Shown here in pieces: positions 1 through 11,976 of a stretch of 52,161 bases of DNA. Positions within the stretch are counted from its first letter, which is position 1. Each line of letters opens with the position of its first letter. A program made the translations under genes and the position numbers. The notes below the pieces were generated by a model that was given only the letters and a program-made list of their open reading frames with translations, was not told the DNA's origin and searched no databases. Origin of the DNA: Cudoniella acicularis (lineage: Eukaryota > Ascomycota > Leotiomycetes > Helotiales > Helotiaceae); NCBI GenBank assembly GCA_013054445.1, contig JAAMPI010000203.1, positions 1 to 52,161 on the forward strand. The letters run 5' to 3'.

Positions 1-958
1 CGTAGCGGCCTTTTATCTGCAGCGTATGACGCCCGCCTTGCCCAGCAGCCCCAGCCCTGCCTGCCTGCCTCCCTCCTTCCCTCCCTCTCTCTCTCTCTCT
101 GCCTGCCTTGGCCTGCCTTTGAAGCCTTTCTGCAGACCGCACAGACAGCAGCCTGCGCGCGCCGAGCGAGAGCAGCGAGCACGACCCATGCACCTATTTT
201 TGCGATGCGTGTGACACACCCTGGTTACTTTTACGAAAGTACGAAGTGGTGCAGCCGTGGTCGACTCACTTAAATTTGGTGGCATTTTGGGGGTGAGTCG
301 GCTTTACGCTGCTCCTAGACCTTGCTCTTGTCTAGTGCTAGGCTCACACTACACCACCTGGACACCACGACTTGGCCCGCCCGGCTCCAGCAGCATCAGC
401 ATCAGCATCAGCACCCAGCAGCCTCCTGCACCGTGACCCACTCCTCGATCAACGCCGGTGCAGTTGCCTCTGTTAGCCGGACAGAGAGCCAGAAGCCTGT
501 CTCCCTGGCCTGTTCGCCCCTCATTGGCCGCCGTTCTAATACACTCGCCGCTCACTCGCCCAACTCTATTGCCTCCCCTGCCCCCCCCTGCTCCCCTGCT
601 GCCGTGCAAGGACTGGAAGATTGACGACGATATCAACGACCCTCACTCCCCTCCTCGAGCTTCATTCCACCACCACCGCACTCGATCTCCTCCTCCTTCT
701 ACCGCTCTACCTCATTCACCACACTCCCTCGTCGCAACTCTCGACCTTCTTCCTCTCTTGTCGCTCCTAAGGACTCTCCTCTTCGACCGCACTCCTTCAT
801 CCCGCCGACCACCGCAGCGACGACTTGTCCCAGGCTCGGTTCCCATAAACGCAGGATATACTTTGGCCGTATTTCTTTCTGTTCTCCCATTGTTGGAATC
901 AGATTGCAAGGAAATATCTCACCACGAGATTTCTAATATTCGGATTTCCATTTCTGCC
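1..958 (+). other. Pyrimidine-rich leader/upstream region of the kinase gene
   Basis: No separate gene is supported here. The stretch carries CT/CTGC-rich low-complexity DNA at about 50-120, a CAGCAT microsatellite at about 389-412, and dense CCT/CTC runs from 560 to 830 that resemble a fungal promoter and long 5' untranslated leader. The kinase reading frame stays open upstream to 458, but that part is Ser/Pro/Leu-rich and lacks domain content, so I treat it as leader. Several short overlapping ORFs on both strands are artefacts of this base composition. Confidence 0.5.
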
Positions 959-2497
959 ATGCATAATGCGACAGTGACACCGTTATCACCACCAGCATCC
1001 CCACCCGGATCAGGGTCGTCGCATTTCAGAGGTCCCTTTGCCATCCCAGAGAACAAGGCCCCGCTCACCCCTCCTCAGTCCCAAGCCCCTGGGCTGAAGA
1101 CTCGCCATACACCACAAACGCGCACTTCGCACCTGAAGGTCCCGCCAACACCAGAGTCTCGAATAGGTATATTCCTGGGGAAGTCTTTGCAACTGAAGGG
1201 TATATTGGGTACTGGCGCCTATGGTGTTGTCTATTCGGCTTTCGACTACAGCTCCTTTGCCTGGTATGCCGTCAAAGCCCTGAGCAAATTCAACCCAAAT
1301 GGAGAACCTTTGGATAGGAGACAACGGGAATTTCAATCCAGGGAGATCCAACTCCACTATGCGGCTTCCGCACATCCCAATATAGTTTCTATGTTGAAGA
1401 TTGTGGATGACCCAGACTGCACCTACGTTATTCTGGAGTACTGTCCAGAAGGGGATCTCTTTTCCAACATTACCGAGAGGGGCATATACGTGAGTAATGA
1501 TGTTCTTGTCCAAAGGGCCTTCCTCCAGATCCTGGATGCAGTAGAGCACTGCCACCGTTTGGGGATATACCACAGGGACTTGAAGCCCGAAAATATTTTG
1601 GTCTCCAACTCCGGCCATGATGTCTTGCTTGCGGATTTTGGCCTAGCAACCACCGATGCCCAGTCAGAGGACCACGGTTGCGGATCTACGTTTTATATGA
1701 GCCCAGGTAGGCCTTTATTTTACTCCTTTCCTCTTTTACCCACTAACCTTTTTATTCCATCAGAATGTCTGGATCAATCTTCAAGAAAGCCATCTTACCG
1801 TTGCGCTCCCAATGATGTCTGGTCCCTCGGGGTGATCCTGGTCAACCTGACTTGTGGCCGGAACCCATGGAAACAAGCCTCTGAGGAAGATTCCACTTAC
1901 CGAGCTTTCAAGAAGGACCGCAATTTCCTGAAAACCATTCTGCCATTGTCGGATGAACTGAACGACATTCTTGGCATGATTTTCGAGAGCAACCCAGAGG
2001 ACAGGATCACCGTTAGCCAGCTCAAGCAGCTCATATTCCATTGCCCAAACTTCTCCTCCCCACCCCAGCCACAATATCAACTCCCATCCCCACCTCAATC
2101 CCCCCAAGCACACCAATTCGACGTTTCCAGCGTTTCATCGAACGACTCCGTTGGATCCTCGAATGCCTCCTATGAATCGGACGACTCCATGACATCCTCT
2201 GGCTCATCCGTCTCCGATGGTTCCGACGTTTCCAGCCAAGCCAGTGATGACTCGGCCATTTGTTCGATTGTGGACCAAGAGCCTTCGGTTCCTGAACGAT
2301 CACCCCTCGCCTCCATCACGAACCAGCAATACAGCCTACCTCCACAGGAGTTCCATGGAAATTATTATTCCAAGCCAAATCCATGTTACCAGTCATGGGG
2401 CTATGAGCATCACTATGAACCATACCATGTGGTACCCCAGGTACAACCTGCAATCCTCAACCACCATGCTCTCTTCTCTCCTTACTCATATGCATGA
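959..2497 (+). CDS. Ser/Thr protein kinase, Ran1/Ksp1/Sks1-like
   Basis: A protein kinase of about 493 residues, in two exons (959-1706 and 1764-2497). In spliced numbering the glycine loop GTGAYG is at about 84-89, the VAIK-type lysine at 106 (YAVKAL), the catalytic loop HRDLKPEN at 205-212, DFG at 226-228, and SPE (in place of APE) at 248-250, followed by DVWSLGVI. All catalytic residues are present, so it should be active. The start MHNATVTPL is chosen because it is the first Met ahead of a plausible Ser/Pro-rich head; the frame is open further upstream but without domain content. The C-terminal third is a Ser/Asp/Pro-rich low-complexity tail typical of Ran1/Ksp1/Vhs1-type nutrient and cell-cycle kinases. 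The family is inferred from the catalytic core (YHRDLKPENIL, CGSTFYMSPE); the exact orthologue is not settled. Confidence 0.88.
   Translation: MHNATVTPLSPPASPPGSGSSHFRGPFAIPENKAPLTPPQSQAPGLKTRHTPQTRTSHLKVPPTPESRIGIFLGKSLQLKGILGTGAYGVVYSAFDYSSFAWYAVKALSKFNPNGEPLDRRQREFQSREIQLHYAASAHPNIVSMLKIVDDPDCTYVILEYCPEGDLFSNITERGIYVSNDVLVQRAFLQILDAVEHCHRLGIYHRDLKPENILVSNSGHDVLLADFGLATTDAQSEDHGCGSTFYMSPGRPLFYSFPLLPTNLFIPSECLDQSSRKPSYRCAPNDVWSLGVILVNLTCGRNPWKQASEEDSTYRAFKKDRNFLKTILPLSDELNDILGMIFESNPEDRITVSQLKQLIFHCPNFSSPPQPQYQLPSPPQSPQAHQFDVSSVSSNDSVGSSNASYESDDSMTSSGSSVSDGSDVSSQASDDSAICSIVDQEPSVPERSPLASITNQQYSLPPQEFHGNYYSKPNPCYQSWGYEHHYEPYHVVPQVQPAILNHHALFSPYSYA
1707..1763 (+). other. In-frame 57-bp intron in the kinase gene
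   Basis: It starts GTAGGC, has a CACTAAC branch site at 1741-1747 and ends CAG. Removing it restores the kinase motif YMSPECLDQ. The length is a multiple of three and it contains no stop codon, so an unspliced message would add 19 residues just before the Glu of the SPE motif. Confidence 0.85.
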
Positions 2498-5400
2498 GAT
2501 CAACATGGTAAAGAGTTTTAATTTAGCGTGACTGGTTACGAACATGTCTATGGGTTCTCACTTTAGCTTGTCCATTCCACTCCGCTGAGGATTATCTGGA
2601 ACTCCAATGGCGTCCACAGGCAATCCGGGTTTCTTTAATTCTTTGGATTCCATGTTCACACTTCAGGATTTACACGACTATCCACAGAGGCACCGCTCCA
2701 ATGGCCATGATGTCCAAATACTCGACAAAACCTGCGCCAATTTGGCACAAAAGTTTCAACAAAAGCCCTGGAGAAAGAAAAAGCGTCTCCTCTCACCGGT
2801 TCTTTTCTTCAACATTTACACATGTCTTTATATCCTACACCTGTACAAATTTCTTTCCTCATTTTATATATATCAAGCATGGCGTCAGGGAAAACGGGAG
2901 TGGGATCAAAGTTTTAGGCAAGAAGATCTGATTTATATCTATCTTTACATAATTTTTATTTTGTGCGCACAAGGCGTTTTTTTTTTTACACCGAGCTGGC
3001 ATGCTCCTGGATGGGTGGATGAATCAACTGAATTGGATGGGTTGCATATTGCAGCGGAGAAGACGCTTGCACTGGAGTTAATTCTTTTCATGTATGGGAC
3101 CGGCTTTAGATGTCTTCATTTCAGGATGGATTGGGAGGTCAACTACAAATCGTTTTTTTCCATTTTTTCTTCACGTTCGTTTATTTTGGGATACCCCCCG
3201 GTGGTTGGTTGTTTGTAGACGACCTAAGAAAGCCGCGCCTGGATGGCTACAAAGCATACGATAACCCACAAGGGAATCGATGACGATATATACGTTTTGG
3301 GGAGGTCCTTCTCAACATTGGGAGATCTCGCAAATTACACAAACATTTTTACACATTCCGGTTGGATATGGCATTGGATGGGAAATGGGTTCAAAAGAGA
3401 AAGATGATTCGGGTTGTGCGGCGTTGTACAATCCAACTCCTTGACAAGTCATGAAGAGCAAGATATCATATCATTCATGGATGAGAAATATACTACCAGA
3501 TTCGCATCTACCCATACAAACACCTCACATCGCACACATCTCTTTCATTTCGTTTCAAACCGTGCAACTTCACAATATACAATTAATCTATTAATCTATC
3601 TTCTGCATCCCCATCATGCCTACGAAGCATGCAGCAAGAGATCATCCGAGCATCAGAGGGAAAGAAGGAATCCGTCATCCCTTACTCACACATACATACA
3701 TAACATCTGATATATTACATGACAGCACGCAAGCAAGCAGCAGAGTCACAATACCAAGCAGCAGACAGCCTTGGTAATACTACCACTCACAGGAACGTGG
3801 AACACTGAAACTGCATTGCTACATTAACCGAGCTCATTACTTGCATAGGGTATGGTAGGTAGGCTCGTATTTGGGCATTTAGCCTTTTTTGGGGAAGGTT
3901 TTTATCCGATGAGTGGATATTAGGTGGAAGGGTGATGTAATTTAATTAATTAAATTAGATGGTTGAGTTGGTTGTTTGGTGCACGCACGGATGTTTCTTC
4001 CTGAGAGGTTTGAGTGTTGGTATTGATTGTTGATACAGGTGAGGCGAGGTGTTTGGTGGGATTTTGAGCGGAAGAGGCCGATGTCGCTATCGCTGGGAAA
4101 TAAGTGATGGGAATACTTTCGTGAATGAGTGAGTTGATTAATTAATTTAATTTAAATGTTTCGTTTGTTGTGCTGTAAAAGTTGAAGTCCGTACGGACTT
4201 AAGTCGGGAATGAGGCGGGATTCACCCTATCTCTCGATACTGTACTGTATATTGATGATGCTATTCATGTACTCGGGTATCTATGTACCTGTCGTCTGTA
4301 CTGTGGATACATGCACATGTACCTACCTCCGCGTATCTATTGCCTTAGAATTACTCCGTTAAAACTCTAAGATCAAGATGAAAATTTAAAGAACCCACCA
4401 ATCATTATAAATGAAGATAACTGAGTTGCAACTCGTTCATTTTTCCTATCTAGTTATCAAATGATTCCTATTTGCCAGGTGTACTGTACTGTACTGTAGT
4501 TTGGATGGACCAACCCCAAAGTACAGTACATGCTGCAATATACACCAGCATACCAAGAAGTACACCCACTCACGCCTCAAATTGCGCACTCTCTCTAGGG
4601 TCTTCACCGCCTCCCGTTATCATTCAAGGTCTACAACCTGTCCACACGAAACGCTCGATCTCTACCCAACCAACATCACCCGCAACAAAGCAAGCAATCA
4701 TCAACCCAAACAAAACAAAGCAAAGGGAAAAAAGAAAAAGAAAAAAAAAACCTGCACCCCACCAACCACCCCACACTCACAACTCACCAATGACACGCTC
4801 CGGCCTTCTCGCCCCGCAAGCTGACACGCATACCGTGATCAGCAGAAGCATCTGAATCGAGTGTCTTGCATGTTTCTGTGCTGTTGTCCAAAGGAATAAA
4901 AGTAAGGCGGAGAAGTAAGGCGAACGAACGGAACAGAGGAGGCTGTGGTGTGGTTGGTGGTGGAGAGGGTGTGGTGGCGAATGAACCAACGAGATTAATT
5001 GCGCATGCAGAGCAGTTTAGGGAAGAAGAGGGCGGGACGCCTATCTGATCTTCCTTTGATTGAGCTGTTGTTGATATTGCATCGATCGATCGCTGATTGA
5101 GCGGATGCACCGTTGAGGCTTGGATTGGCTGTTTAGGGGTCCAGAGGAGGGTGAAGTGATGTGAGGTGAGGTTGAACAAAGAAAAGGGGGCTTCTGATTG
5201 GAGTACTGCTTTCTGCACCGTGATTTGCGTGTCTGTCTGTCAACACTGCCAACCGCAATTAATTTCGCCATGTTGTTTTGATTCTCGATCCTTGGGACTC
5301 GAGCACAAAGAGGGGAGGTCCAATGACCACTCACGCATCGTGATCGTTGATCGTGATTTCCACGTTCGTCTCACCGTGTTGCATCGAACTCCCTTCATTC

Positions 5401-8396
5401 CAAGAAGAGTATGTAGTGCGACACGAGGCTGGAAGGCTGAGTCCGTACACTTGCTTGTAACAAAGCATGTCGTGCCTCCCGACTCGTCGTTCGCGCGCAC
5501 TCGCTCGCTCACTCCCTTTTCCCATCATCATCAATCAACATCTCACGAGTCGGTCTCGCGCGCGCGAGCTGGGAAAACGGAGAACACGCGCAGGCAAGCA
5601 TGTAGGCTCCTTCAGAGGCGGATTGTAAGGCATGCATGCTGTACGATCACGACTCACGAAACGACGCGAAGGTTCTGTACTACTGCACTGCGATAGGTAT
5701 GGGGAGCTCGAGGGAACTCCAACGCAGTAAGCTGACACTACATACTACTGCTGTTAAGCTTGCTTCACAGCATAGCACCGGCACATACATGCCTAAAGCT
5801 GGAGAAGCTGGTAGACGTCAAGGCAGATAGATAGGCAGCTAAGGACTTTCTTTGCTCCACCGCATCGGCCGGTGAAGAGTCAGCTGCATGGCACGCAGGA
5901 ACGTTCCCGAGTTGATTGAGGAGGTTAAGGAGGATGACCTACGTACACCGTACCATACATTTTCTCTTTGCGTTTGGGTGTTGAGTACGAGGTGCATGTA
6001 CGTCTGTATGGATGTATCGAATCGTGGATATGTGCAACGACTTCTGAAAAGGGGTGAAGACAGACGAGAAAGCTCGCTCAGGATTCGATCGAAGGATGTG
6101 CGGTGAAGAAAGGATGCAAGAGTGTTGCTGTTGCTTCCGAATTAGACTTCGCACACGTGATATGATTATGCAAAACCTAGGAGCTCACCTGATCCCCCTC
6201 CTTCCCTCTTCGTGCATCCACACCGAAAGTATCGGTACTCGTACTGCAGAAGAGGGGCGCGGTAGTTGCCGTTACATGACCCTACCCTGTCCCTAAGTGA
6301 ATGAGGTATGCCAAGAGAGTGATGAGTTGTATTGTGATCCTTCTTTTGTGTGATTAGTTCTAGAGTTCTCGGGGTATCTGTGAGAGAGTTCTCTTGGTTG
6401 TTTTGGGTAAATCCGAAAGTCTTGGGCGCTTCAAGCGGCGAGAAATCATAAACGACAGGTGTGTGCGATTGGTTCTATGCGTTTCTTTGGGAAAATGTAT
6501 GATGAAAAGTTTCAAGTATCTTGAGTTCGTGTGCAGTGAAGCGAAACCTCTAGACTGCCGTTCCGTGTGGCATAATTCTTGGAAGTACTAAGACTTTTGT
6601 TGAAGGTTGTTCTTTGAGAAAGTTTAAAGCGTACTGCAAGCGTTGAGTTGAACTGCATTCCTGCTATGATAAGACCGTTTGAAAATTAGCTTTTACCCGG
6701 GCCACCGCTTTGCTTGCGTTTGAAGCTATACTTTTAGGTTATCCATACCTCTTGGATTTTGTAGATGCTATAATTCAAATCCAAGATCCGAGCTATGTCC
6801 TCGGAGTTCGTCTTAACTTTCTTGGCCGAAGTTTCTTCTCAGGGTATGATGAAATAACCTTAATTCAAGGATCCTAAAGTAGGACACCGAGAAAATCATG
6901 GCCAGTTCTCGAAACTTTTCGAAGGGAACATGCCTTGCAAACTTAGTTTTGACATTATTCTTGATGTACTGCTGGGAAGTCCCGAGCTTCGCATGCCTTG
7001 GGTCAAGCATTACAGAAGTCAAACTAAAATGGTCCATTGATTTCTTTTGCCTTTTGAAAAACCCTCGAACTATCGAGCACAAGACGACAAGTGTTCTCAC
7101 ATAACTCAATAACGATTATGCGAATCACTATTGATTTTGGTCGGCCCGGCATTCCTCGTTTTTATGGGTCAAGAAGTCGTCTCCTGAACCGTGCCTTGTC
7201 GAACAATAGACGTCTCGTTAGCCAGGGGTGTCTTGGACCCATTGCGCTCGCCGAGTTTTCGGTCCCAAAGCTTTCGTCGTCGGGTGCAAAGGTTTGCGAC
7301 CAGTCCCAAATTCAGAAAAGGGTCCCAAATTAGAGACGGGTCGTACCCGACGAACTCGTGCCGGTTCCTCGTGAGCTGCGAAGTTTGGTACGCGGGTACA
7401 TAAGTGTCCGCCGATAGAGGGCTGGAGCTGAGTCTGTGATACTTGTCTCCATAGTTTTTAGTGCTAAGCTGTGCTACAGCAAGTCAAGCCGACGACAACC
7501 ATCCTTGTGCAGAAGAGAGAGGTGAAAACGTGACTTGGTGCTTGTAATTTCTGAAGACGTAAATCTTTCCAGATTTGCTTGTTCCGTTGAAATCCGGTTC
7601 ATTTTTCAACCACTCGGAGACTACCCCGAGGAACCAAGGTCGAGCAAGTTCACATGGACTCCTCCGTCAAAGTACCACGTAACACATAGTGCTGTAGCTG
7701 ACGAGGTTCGACGTCAACCTTTTGCATTTTCCCTCGATAATATCGACAAAATGCCTGCTTTGCCAGAGTATGCTGCTCGTTAAAAATTCCTCTTTACAGG
7801 GAAAAGGCAATGCTGAATTGCGACAGATTGTGGAGCAAGCCCATCTTTTCCTTTCCTGGGAAGCTGTCAAAGACTGACAGAATTGAGAGTCTTCCGGATC
7901 CTGGGAAAATTTGACGGTGGATCCTATTGTTGCCCTGATCAATAACTTTTGATTGCTTGCCGAAGGTCTTCGGCAATGTACTGTGAATACAGAGACCACA
8001 ATGTTATGGAGCACGTGAGGTTATTCCGAAAAGGGGAAGGCTGACTAATATGATGTAACTTGTAGATATTCGAGGCTTGCAAAAGATGATGGTTAAACGC
8101 TGAAATGTATATTGAGAAGCTGGTCAGCAAGGTGCTCCTCGCTATCCTTTGCCTTTGGCGCAGAAAGGATGGGTACTTTCGGTAAATATGGAGGAAGCTG
8201 AACAATTCGTACTCGTGATGCTATAGAATGCACTTCCTGTTCCAATCAGCATTTAGTCTTTAGTCTCCACGGCATCGTCGATGAAAATTCCCTCTCCAGA
8301 TTCTAGACCTTCTTGTCTGTTCAGGCGCCCAGCCGTTAGACTTATTCCAAGCTCTTTTCATCATCAAGCATATCGCCAAAAAAGCTAAAACTCAGC
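2498..8396. other. Long gene-poor stretch after the kinase
   Basis: The first kilobase is probably kinase 3' untranslated sequence. The rest holds AT-rich palindromic runs (around 3940-3960 and 4136-4155), a TGTAC/TACTG short repeat around 4235-4500, A-rich tracts near 4730-4750, and CpG-rich DNA around 5480-5600. ORFs of up to about 200 codons occur on both strands, but they overlap one another, have odd composition and show no recognisable domain. I see no supportable gene. Confidence 0.5.
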
Positions 8397-9035
8397 TCAA
8401 AGTCGATTGGCTGCAAGGTCAAGATGCCTAAAAGAAAATTCCCAACTTCCCTGGGGAATCATTCTTTTGCATCCGTATGCAGGTATCCTTAGAATGCAGT
8501 AGCGTTGCCCACAATTATTTCTTGTATTCAGGCCAACACATGAGGCCTTTTCTTGCCTCAAACATGCCGCAGGCAAAGTCAGAATAGTTTTAGCTCCCGT
8601 TAGACCCCACGCTGTAATGTTCGGAACAGGCAAAGTCGCTTTACACCGCTTCTTGCTTTGTCGCTTAGAGGCCAAACCTGAGAAAGTGTCTTTCCAATCA
8701 TGGGGAAGACTAAAGCACAGGGCACTTTTCTCTTGCTTGGATGGGCTGCACGGCAACTCAAATCGCTGGAACATGAATCGTTCTGTACATTCGGGTTCCA
8801 GCGGGCTTGCATTGAAGGCATGAAAGATATCGAATACGGTCGAGAGATCTCCCGTCTTTGCTTGATTTAGCTTGAGTCCAAGCGCGAAGCATGGCCTGTT
8901 GTTGTAGTCGGTCGCTGGGTCTTGGGTCTTGAGTGGCTGGCACGAGGTTGGTGATACCTGGTATCCCAGCGCATTGGTCGGTACCGTGGTGAGACTGCTG
9001 GGAGTCTTCGGAGCCATCTCTTGGTCACTGGGCAT
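8397..9035 (-). CDS. Doubtful hypothetical ORF, 212 aa
   Basis: An uninterrupted 212-codon frame on the minus strand, not recognised. It starts MPSDQEMAPKTPSS and is rich in Pro, Ser, Lys and Cys. It has no signal peptide, membrane segment or known motif. It is the most protein-like frame in the 2.5-11.3 kb gene desert, but overlapping frames of 182 codons on the other strand (8929-9477) and shorter ones weaken the case. It may be an orphan gene, one exon of a larger gene, or chance. No intron with a good branch site was found that extends it. Confidence 0.25.
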   Translation of the reverse strand: MPSDQEMAPKTPSSLTTVPTNALGYQVSPTSCQPLKTQDPATDYNNRPCFALGLKLNQAKTGDLSTVFDIFHAFNASPLEPECTERFMFQRFELPCSPSKQEKSALCFSLPHDWKDTFSGLASKRQSKKRCKATLPVPNITAWGLTGAKTILTLPAACLRQEKASCVGLNTRNNCGQRYCILRIPAYGCKRMIPQGSWEFSFRHLDLAANRL

Positions 9036-11307
9036 TTCCCTGTTGGGACGGCTCTCGTTCTGGCTCGGGACTGGAGAAGACTATGTGATGAAGTCAGCGC
9101 TATCGTGTTGCATGCAGCCACAGTCCACCAGCTCCCGTCTTATCGATAACGGGACCCTTATCGCTACCCCACCGCACCACTGCTGCATTCTCGAACGCCT
9201 CTCGCGCGAAGGCCACGAGTCGTTGACGCGAAGCCTATTGTGCCGTGTTTTCTCAGGGCTGAAAGTTAGCTTTGCCAGCCTTTCCGTGGGCCCATCAGAC
9301 ATCGGTATCCCAGCGTCTCATGTCTGCCCGTGTGTTGATGGAGTCAGATGGACGAGCGGTCGAGTATCGACTGTTGCAATTTGCCGGTGCGTCCTATGGA
9401 AGGAAAGGAATATCAGCTCACAGTTCAAGCAGGGAAGAGCTTCTGGAACAAGGGATGAAAATGCACGTCAGGAGTGATGCTCCTGATGGCGAGACAAGTA
9501 GGCGGTGCTCTTGGTTGGTTTCGTCGATCTGATCATCACGGAGAAATCCTGGATAGTGGACTTGCTCTTTCGCAGTGACATCTCGTGATGTTCCCGAAGG
9601 TCGCATTGGCTGATCAGCCCACGCAGAGCCGACCAATTCGGACAGAAGCACCCCTCCGAAACGTGGCTACAAACGGCGAAAGACCTTCTCGGGATGGTGA
9701 CCCGAGATGGAGGATTGGAACAGCAAGGGACCAGAAATGCGATCGACGAGAGTTGCAGGACGAAACTTGTTTTTCTCATGCGTTTTGAGATGTGCGTGAT
9801 GAGCTGTCTTTTTGGGGGTTCCGTCCGAAATGCTACTGTACTGTGCTGCGACATCAGCAGGCAAGGCTGCATGAATACGGCAGATAAATTTTATCACGGG
9901 AGTCGGCGACGCGAAACAGCTGACATTGATGCTCTTTGACACTCGTGACATTTCTCGAGGTGTTTGTGTTTCGAATGCGATGGTGTTCTGGGAAGACGTG
10001 AAACTTCCTTGAAGTCGCGAAGCAAAAACTTCAGACGGTCCCGTGGATTCACGTGACTATACTCTCACCATTCTCAAAGCCAAGGGTTAGCAGAATTAGC
10101 TCAGGAAATCATGCTATACAACTTTTGTAGTTATTTTGATTGTTGCGTTAAATCCAAAGTTTGACTTTCCCAGGTTTCAAAAAAGTTCAGTGATGGGCTA
10201 TTTCGCACGTGATCGCGAAGTATATCCTCAATCGTGTTGGAAAGTGGGAAGCAGGGCACTTAAACCTCCTTTCTTTTAATTTCTTGATCAGTGAGACATT
10301 TTGAAAGCCGAGAAGGCCAGCTTGAAGTTTTTATTGTAAATTCAAACCCTCTCTGTTGTGCTGCCTTGGGTGCTGTAAAGGGCATAGAATTTGGGTTTTC
10401 CCTCTTTTTTGTAATTCCTGAAGGCAAAAAACATCCATTTCCTCTCAATACATTCACTCTCAAGCAGTCCAAACAAGCTACTGGAGCTTTAGCAAATCTA
10501 AGTAAATAAAAATTACCTCTTCAACCCTCAACTTGCACATTCGTCATGTGAGCACCATCCTTTTCTCCAACCACAAGTGAACCAGCTCCAGAGCATGCAA
10601 TCCGTAAAATGCATCAAAAAACTTTAGAAACAGACAAAATATAATTCCATTTTTACCAAAGAACTAATAATAACGACCATCTTTTATCCCAAGTCCTCCC
10701 AACTCATAGGGGTTTTAAGTTCCAACCCTCCCACCATTCTCCAAAAACCCAACTAGAATCTTCTTTCCCATCTTCTAAAATCCCCCAACTTTACCAAAAC
10801 AGTACAAACCCCCAACTGTCAAAAACTCCTTCAATCAAAAATAGGAAATCTCCGGCTATTTAGCGCAGCGCCGTCGCCCGCCCTACCAAATTCCGACACC
10901 ATCGTGAATGTCAGAATTAACACACAAAAGAGTCACAATGATTTTCTCTTTTTTTGCCTCCTGCATATAATGCACTTCGGAGAGAATTTCCTTCGAATTA
11001 TTTTTTTCCTTCTTCAAATACGACGAAAAAGCTTCACAGTACCACAGTGACTCTCGACGACTTCAAGACCTCAACGAAAAGAACAATAAAAACAACTCAC
11101 AATACGACAGCGACTCACTCTTTTCCCAAAAGGGCAAAAAACGACTTCAAGACCAGAACGCAACCAACCACAATAAAAAAGACTCACAGTAACAGAGATA
11201 CTGTCAACCACCGGACCAAGAATTGCAGGGTGAGACTACGAACGCAATAACAAAAAGTTGAAAAACACTCACACCACCACAGACTCTCACGACCTCAATC
11301 GATAAAA
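9036..11307. other. Gene-poor stretch and leader of the next gene
   Basis: No gene is supported between 9036 and about 10.9 kb. From about 10.9 kb the sequence becomes A/C-rich and looks like a promoter and 5' leader for the ORF at 11308. This leader holds an imperfect direct repeat: CGACTTCAAGACC begins at 11058 and again at 11142 (84 bp apart), each followed by an A-rich block and a CTCACA-type block. A weaker third copy, ACGACCTCAA, lies just before the start codon. Confidence 0.4.
11058..11306 (+). repeat. Degenerate ~84-bp direct repeats in a 5' leader
   Basis: Two related copies start at 11058 and 11142 with the shared core CGACTTCAAGACC, an ACAATAAAAA block and then an ACTCACA block. 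A truncated third copy ends at the start codon of the 11308 gene. The repeat is seen directly; any role in transcription or translation is conjecture. Confidence 0.5.
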
Positions 11308-11976
11308 ATGTCTTCACCAAATTCGATGGCCATGACCTGGTACGAATACAGTATCATGAACAAAAACCCGTGGGAGATCCACAATACTACAGACTCTCAC
11401 AGTGGCATCTCCAGTAACAGCCCAGTATCCGATGATGATACGGGCTCAGTCACCCACAGTAGCATAGACTCCCACAGCCCGACCTCGTCCTCGGCCGCCT
11501 CAGTCAACTGGGCTTGGCAAGTACACAACGAACTCACCGAATACCCCTTCCCCGTCATGTCAACACCAACACCCACCTCCCCATCCCTACCACTCTACCA
11601 CCGGCACTGGGCCGAACCAATCCCTCTATCAATAAACGCATACCCTTTAGAGTTCATGTTCTACGACGGCAATAGCGCCACCGACCCACAACCAATCTGG
11701 AAAGCCCCAGGCGTCAGAACGCCTCCTGGGTTCGTGATTTACAAATGTCCGGAATGTGAAATTGGGGAGTTGAATCTGCCGCAGAACAGGGTATTTGACG
11801 TGCGTGCCTATGAGTGGAGATTGGAGCAAGATGAGAAGGATAGGCAGAGGAGGGTGAGGGAGGAGGAGAAGGATAAGCAAAGAAGGGAGAGGTGGCGAAA
11901 GGAGAGGGAGTTAAGAGAAGAACAAGAGAGACAATGGGGGAATTGGCTTGAGACGGAGATGGCTGTAAGTATTTGA
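11308..11976 (+). CDS. Hypothetical protein with charged coiled-coil-like C-terminus
   Basis: A 222-residue protein, not recognised. Residues 1-70 are Ser/Thr/Asp/His-rich and probably disordered. Residues 70-155 contain aromatic and Pro-rich sequence with a CPEC pair that could be half of a metal site. Residues from about 165 to 215 are an Arg/Glu/Lys-rich continuous helix (repeats of RREERWRKE type) likely to form a coiled coil. A consensus donor GTAAGT lies at 11965, exactly at the codon boundary after Glu-Met-Ala, with an acceptor TAG at 12029. Using that pair ends the protein one codon later, so the unspliced ending (VSI) and the spliced ending are nearly equivalent. Composition and length suggest a real fungal gene, but no homologue is recognised. 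Confidence 0.5.
   Translation: MSSPNSMAMTWYEYSIMNKNPWEIHNTTDSHSGISSNSPVSDDDTGSVTHSSIDSHSPTSSSAASVNWAWQVHNELTEYPFPVMSTPTPTSPSLPLYHRHWAEPIPLSINAYPLEFMFYDGNSATDPQPIWKAPGVRTPPGFVIYKCPECEIGELNLPQNRVFDVRAYEWRLEQDEKDRQRRVREEEKDKQRRERWRKERELREEQERQWGNWLETEMAVSI

Noticed and set aside
458..958. N-terminal extension of the kinase ORF
   Set aside because: Open frame but low-complexity Pro/Ser/Leu text without domain content in a CT-rich leader; the Met at 959 is a better start.
2607..3218. 203-codon ORF after the kinase
   Set aside because: Phe/Tyr/Ile-rich, no motif, and placed where the kinase 3' untranslated region should be.
5166..5696. 176-codon ORF, plus strand
   Set aside because: Arg/Ser/Cys/His-rich with no domain; several other frames are open across the same CpG-rich DNA.
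8929..9477. 182-codon ORF overlapping the doubtful minus-strand ORF
   Set aside because: No recognisable content; at most one of the overlapping frames can be real and neither is well supported.
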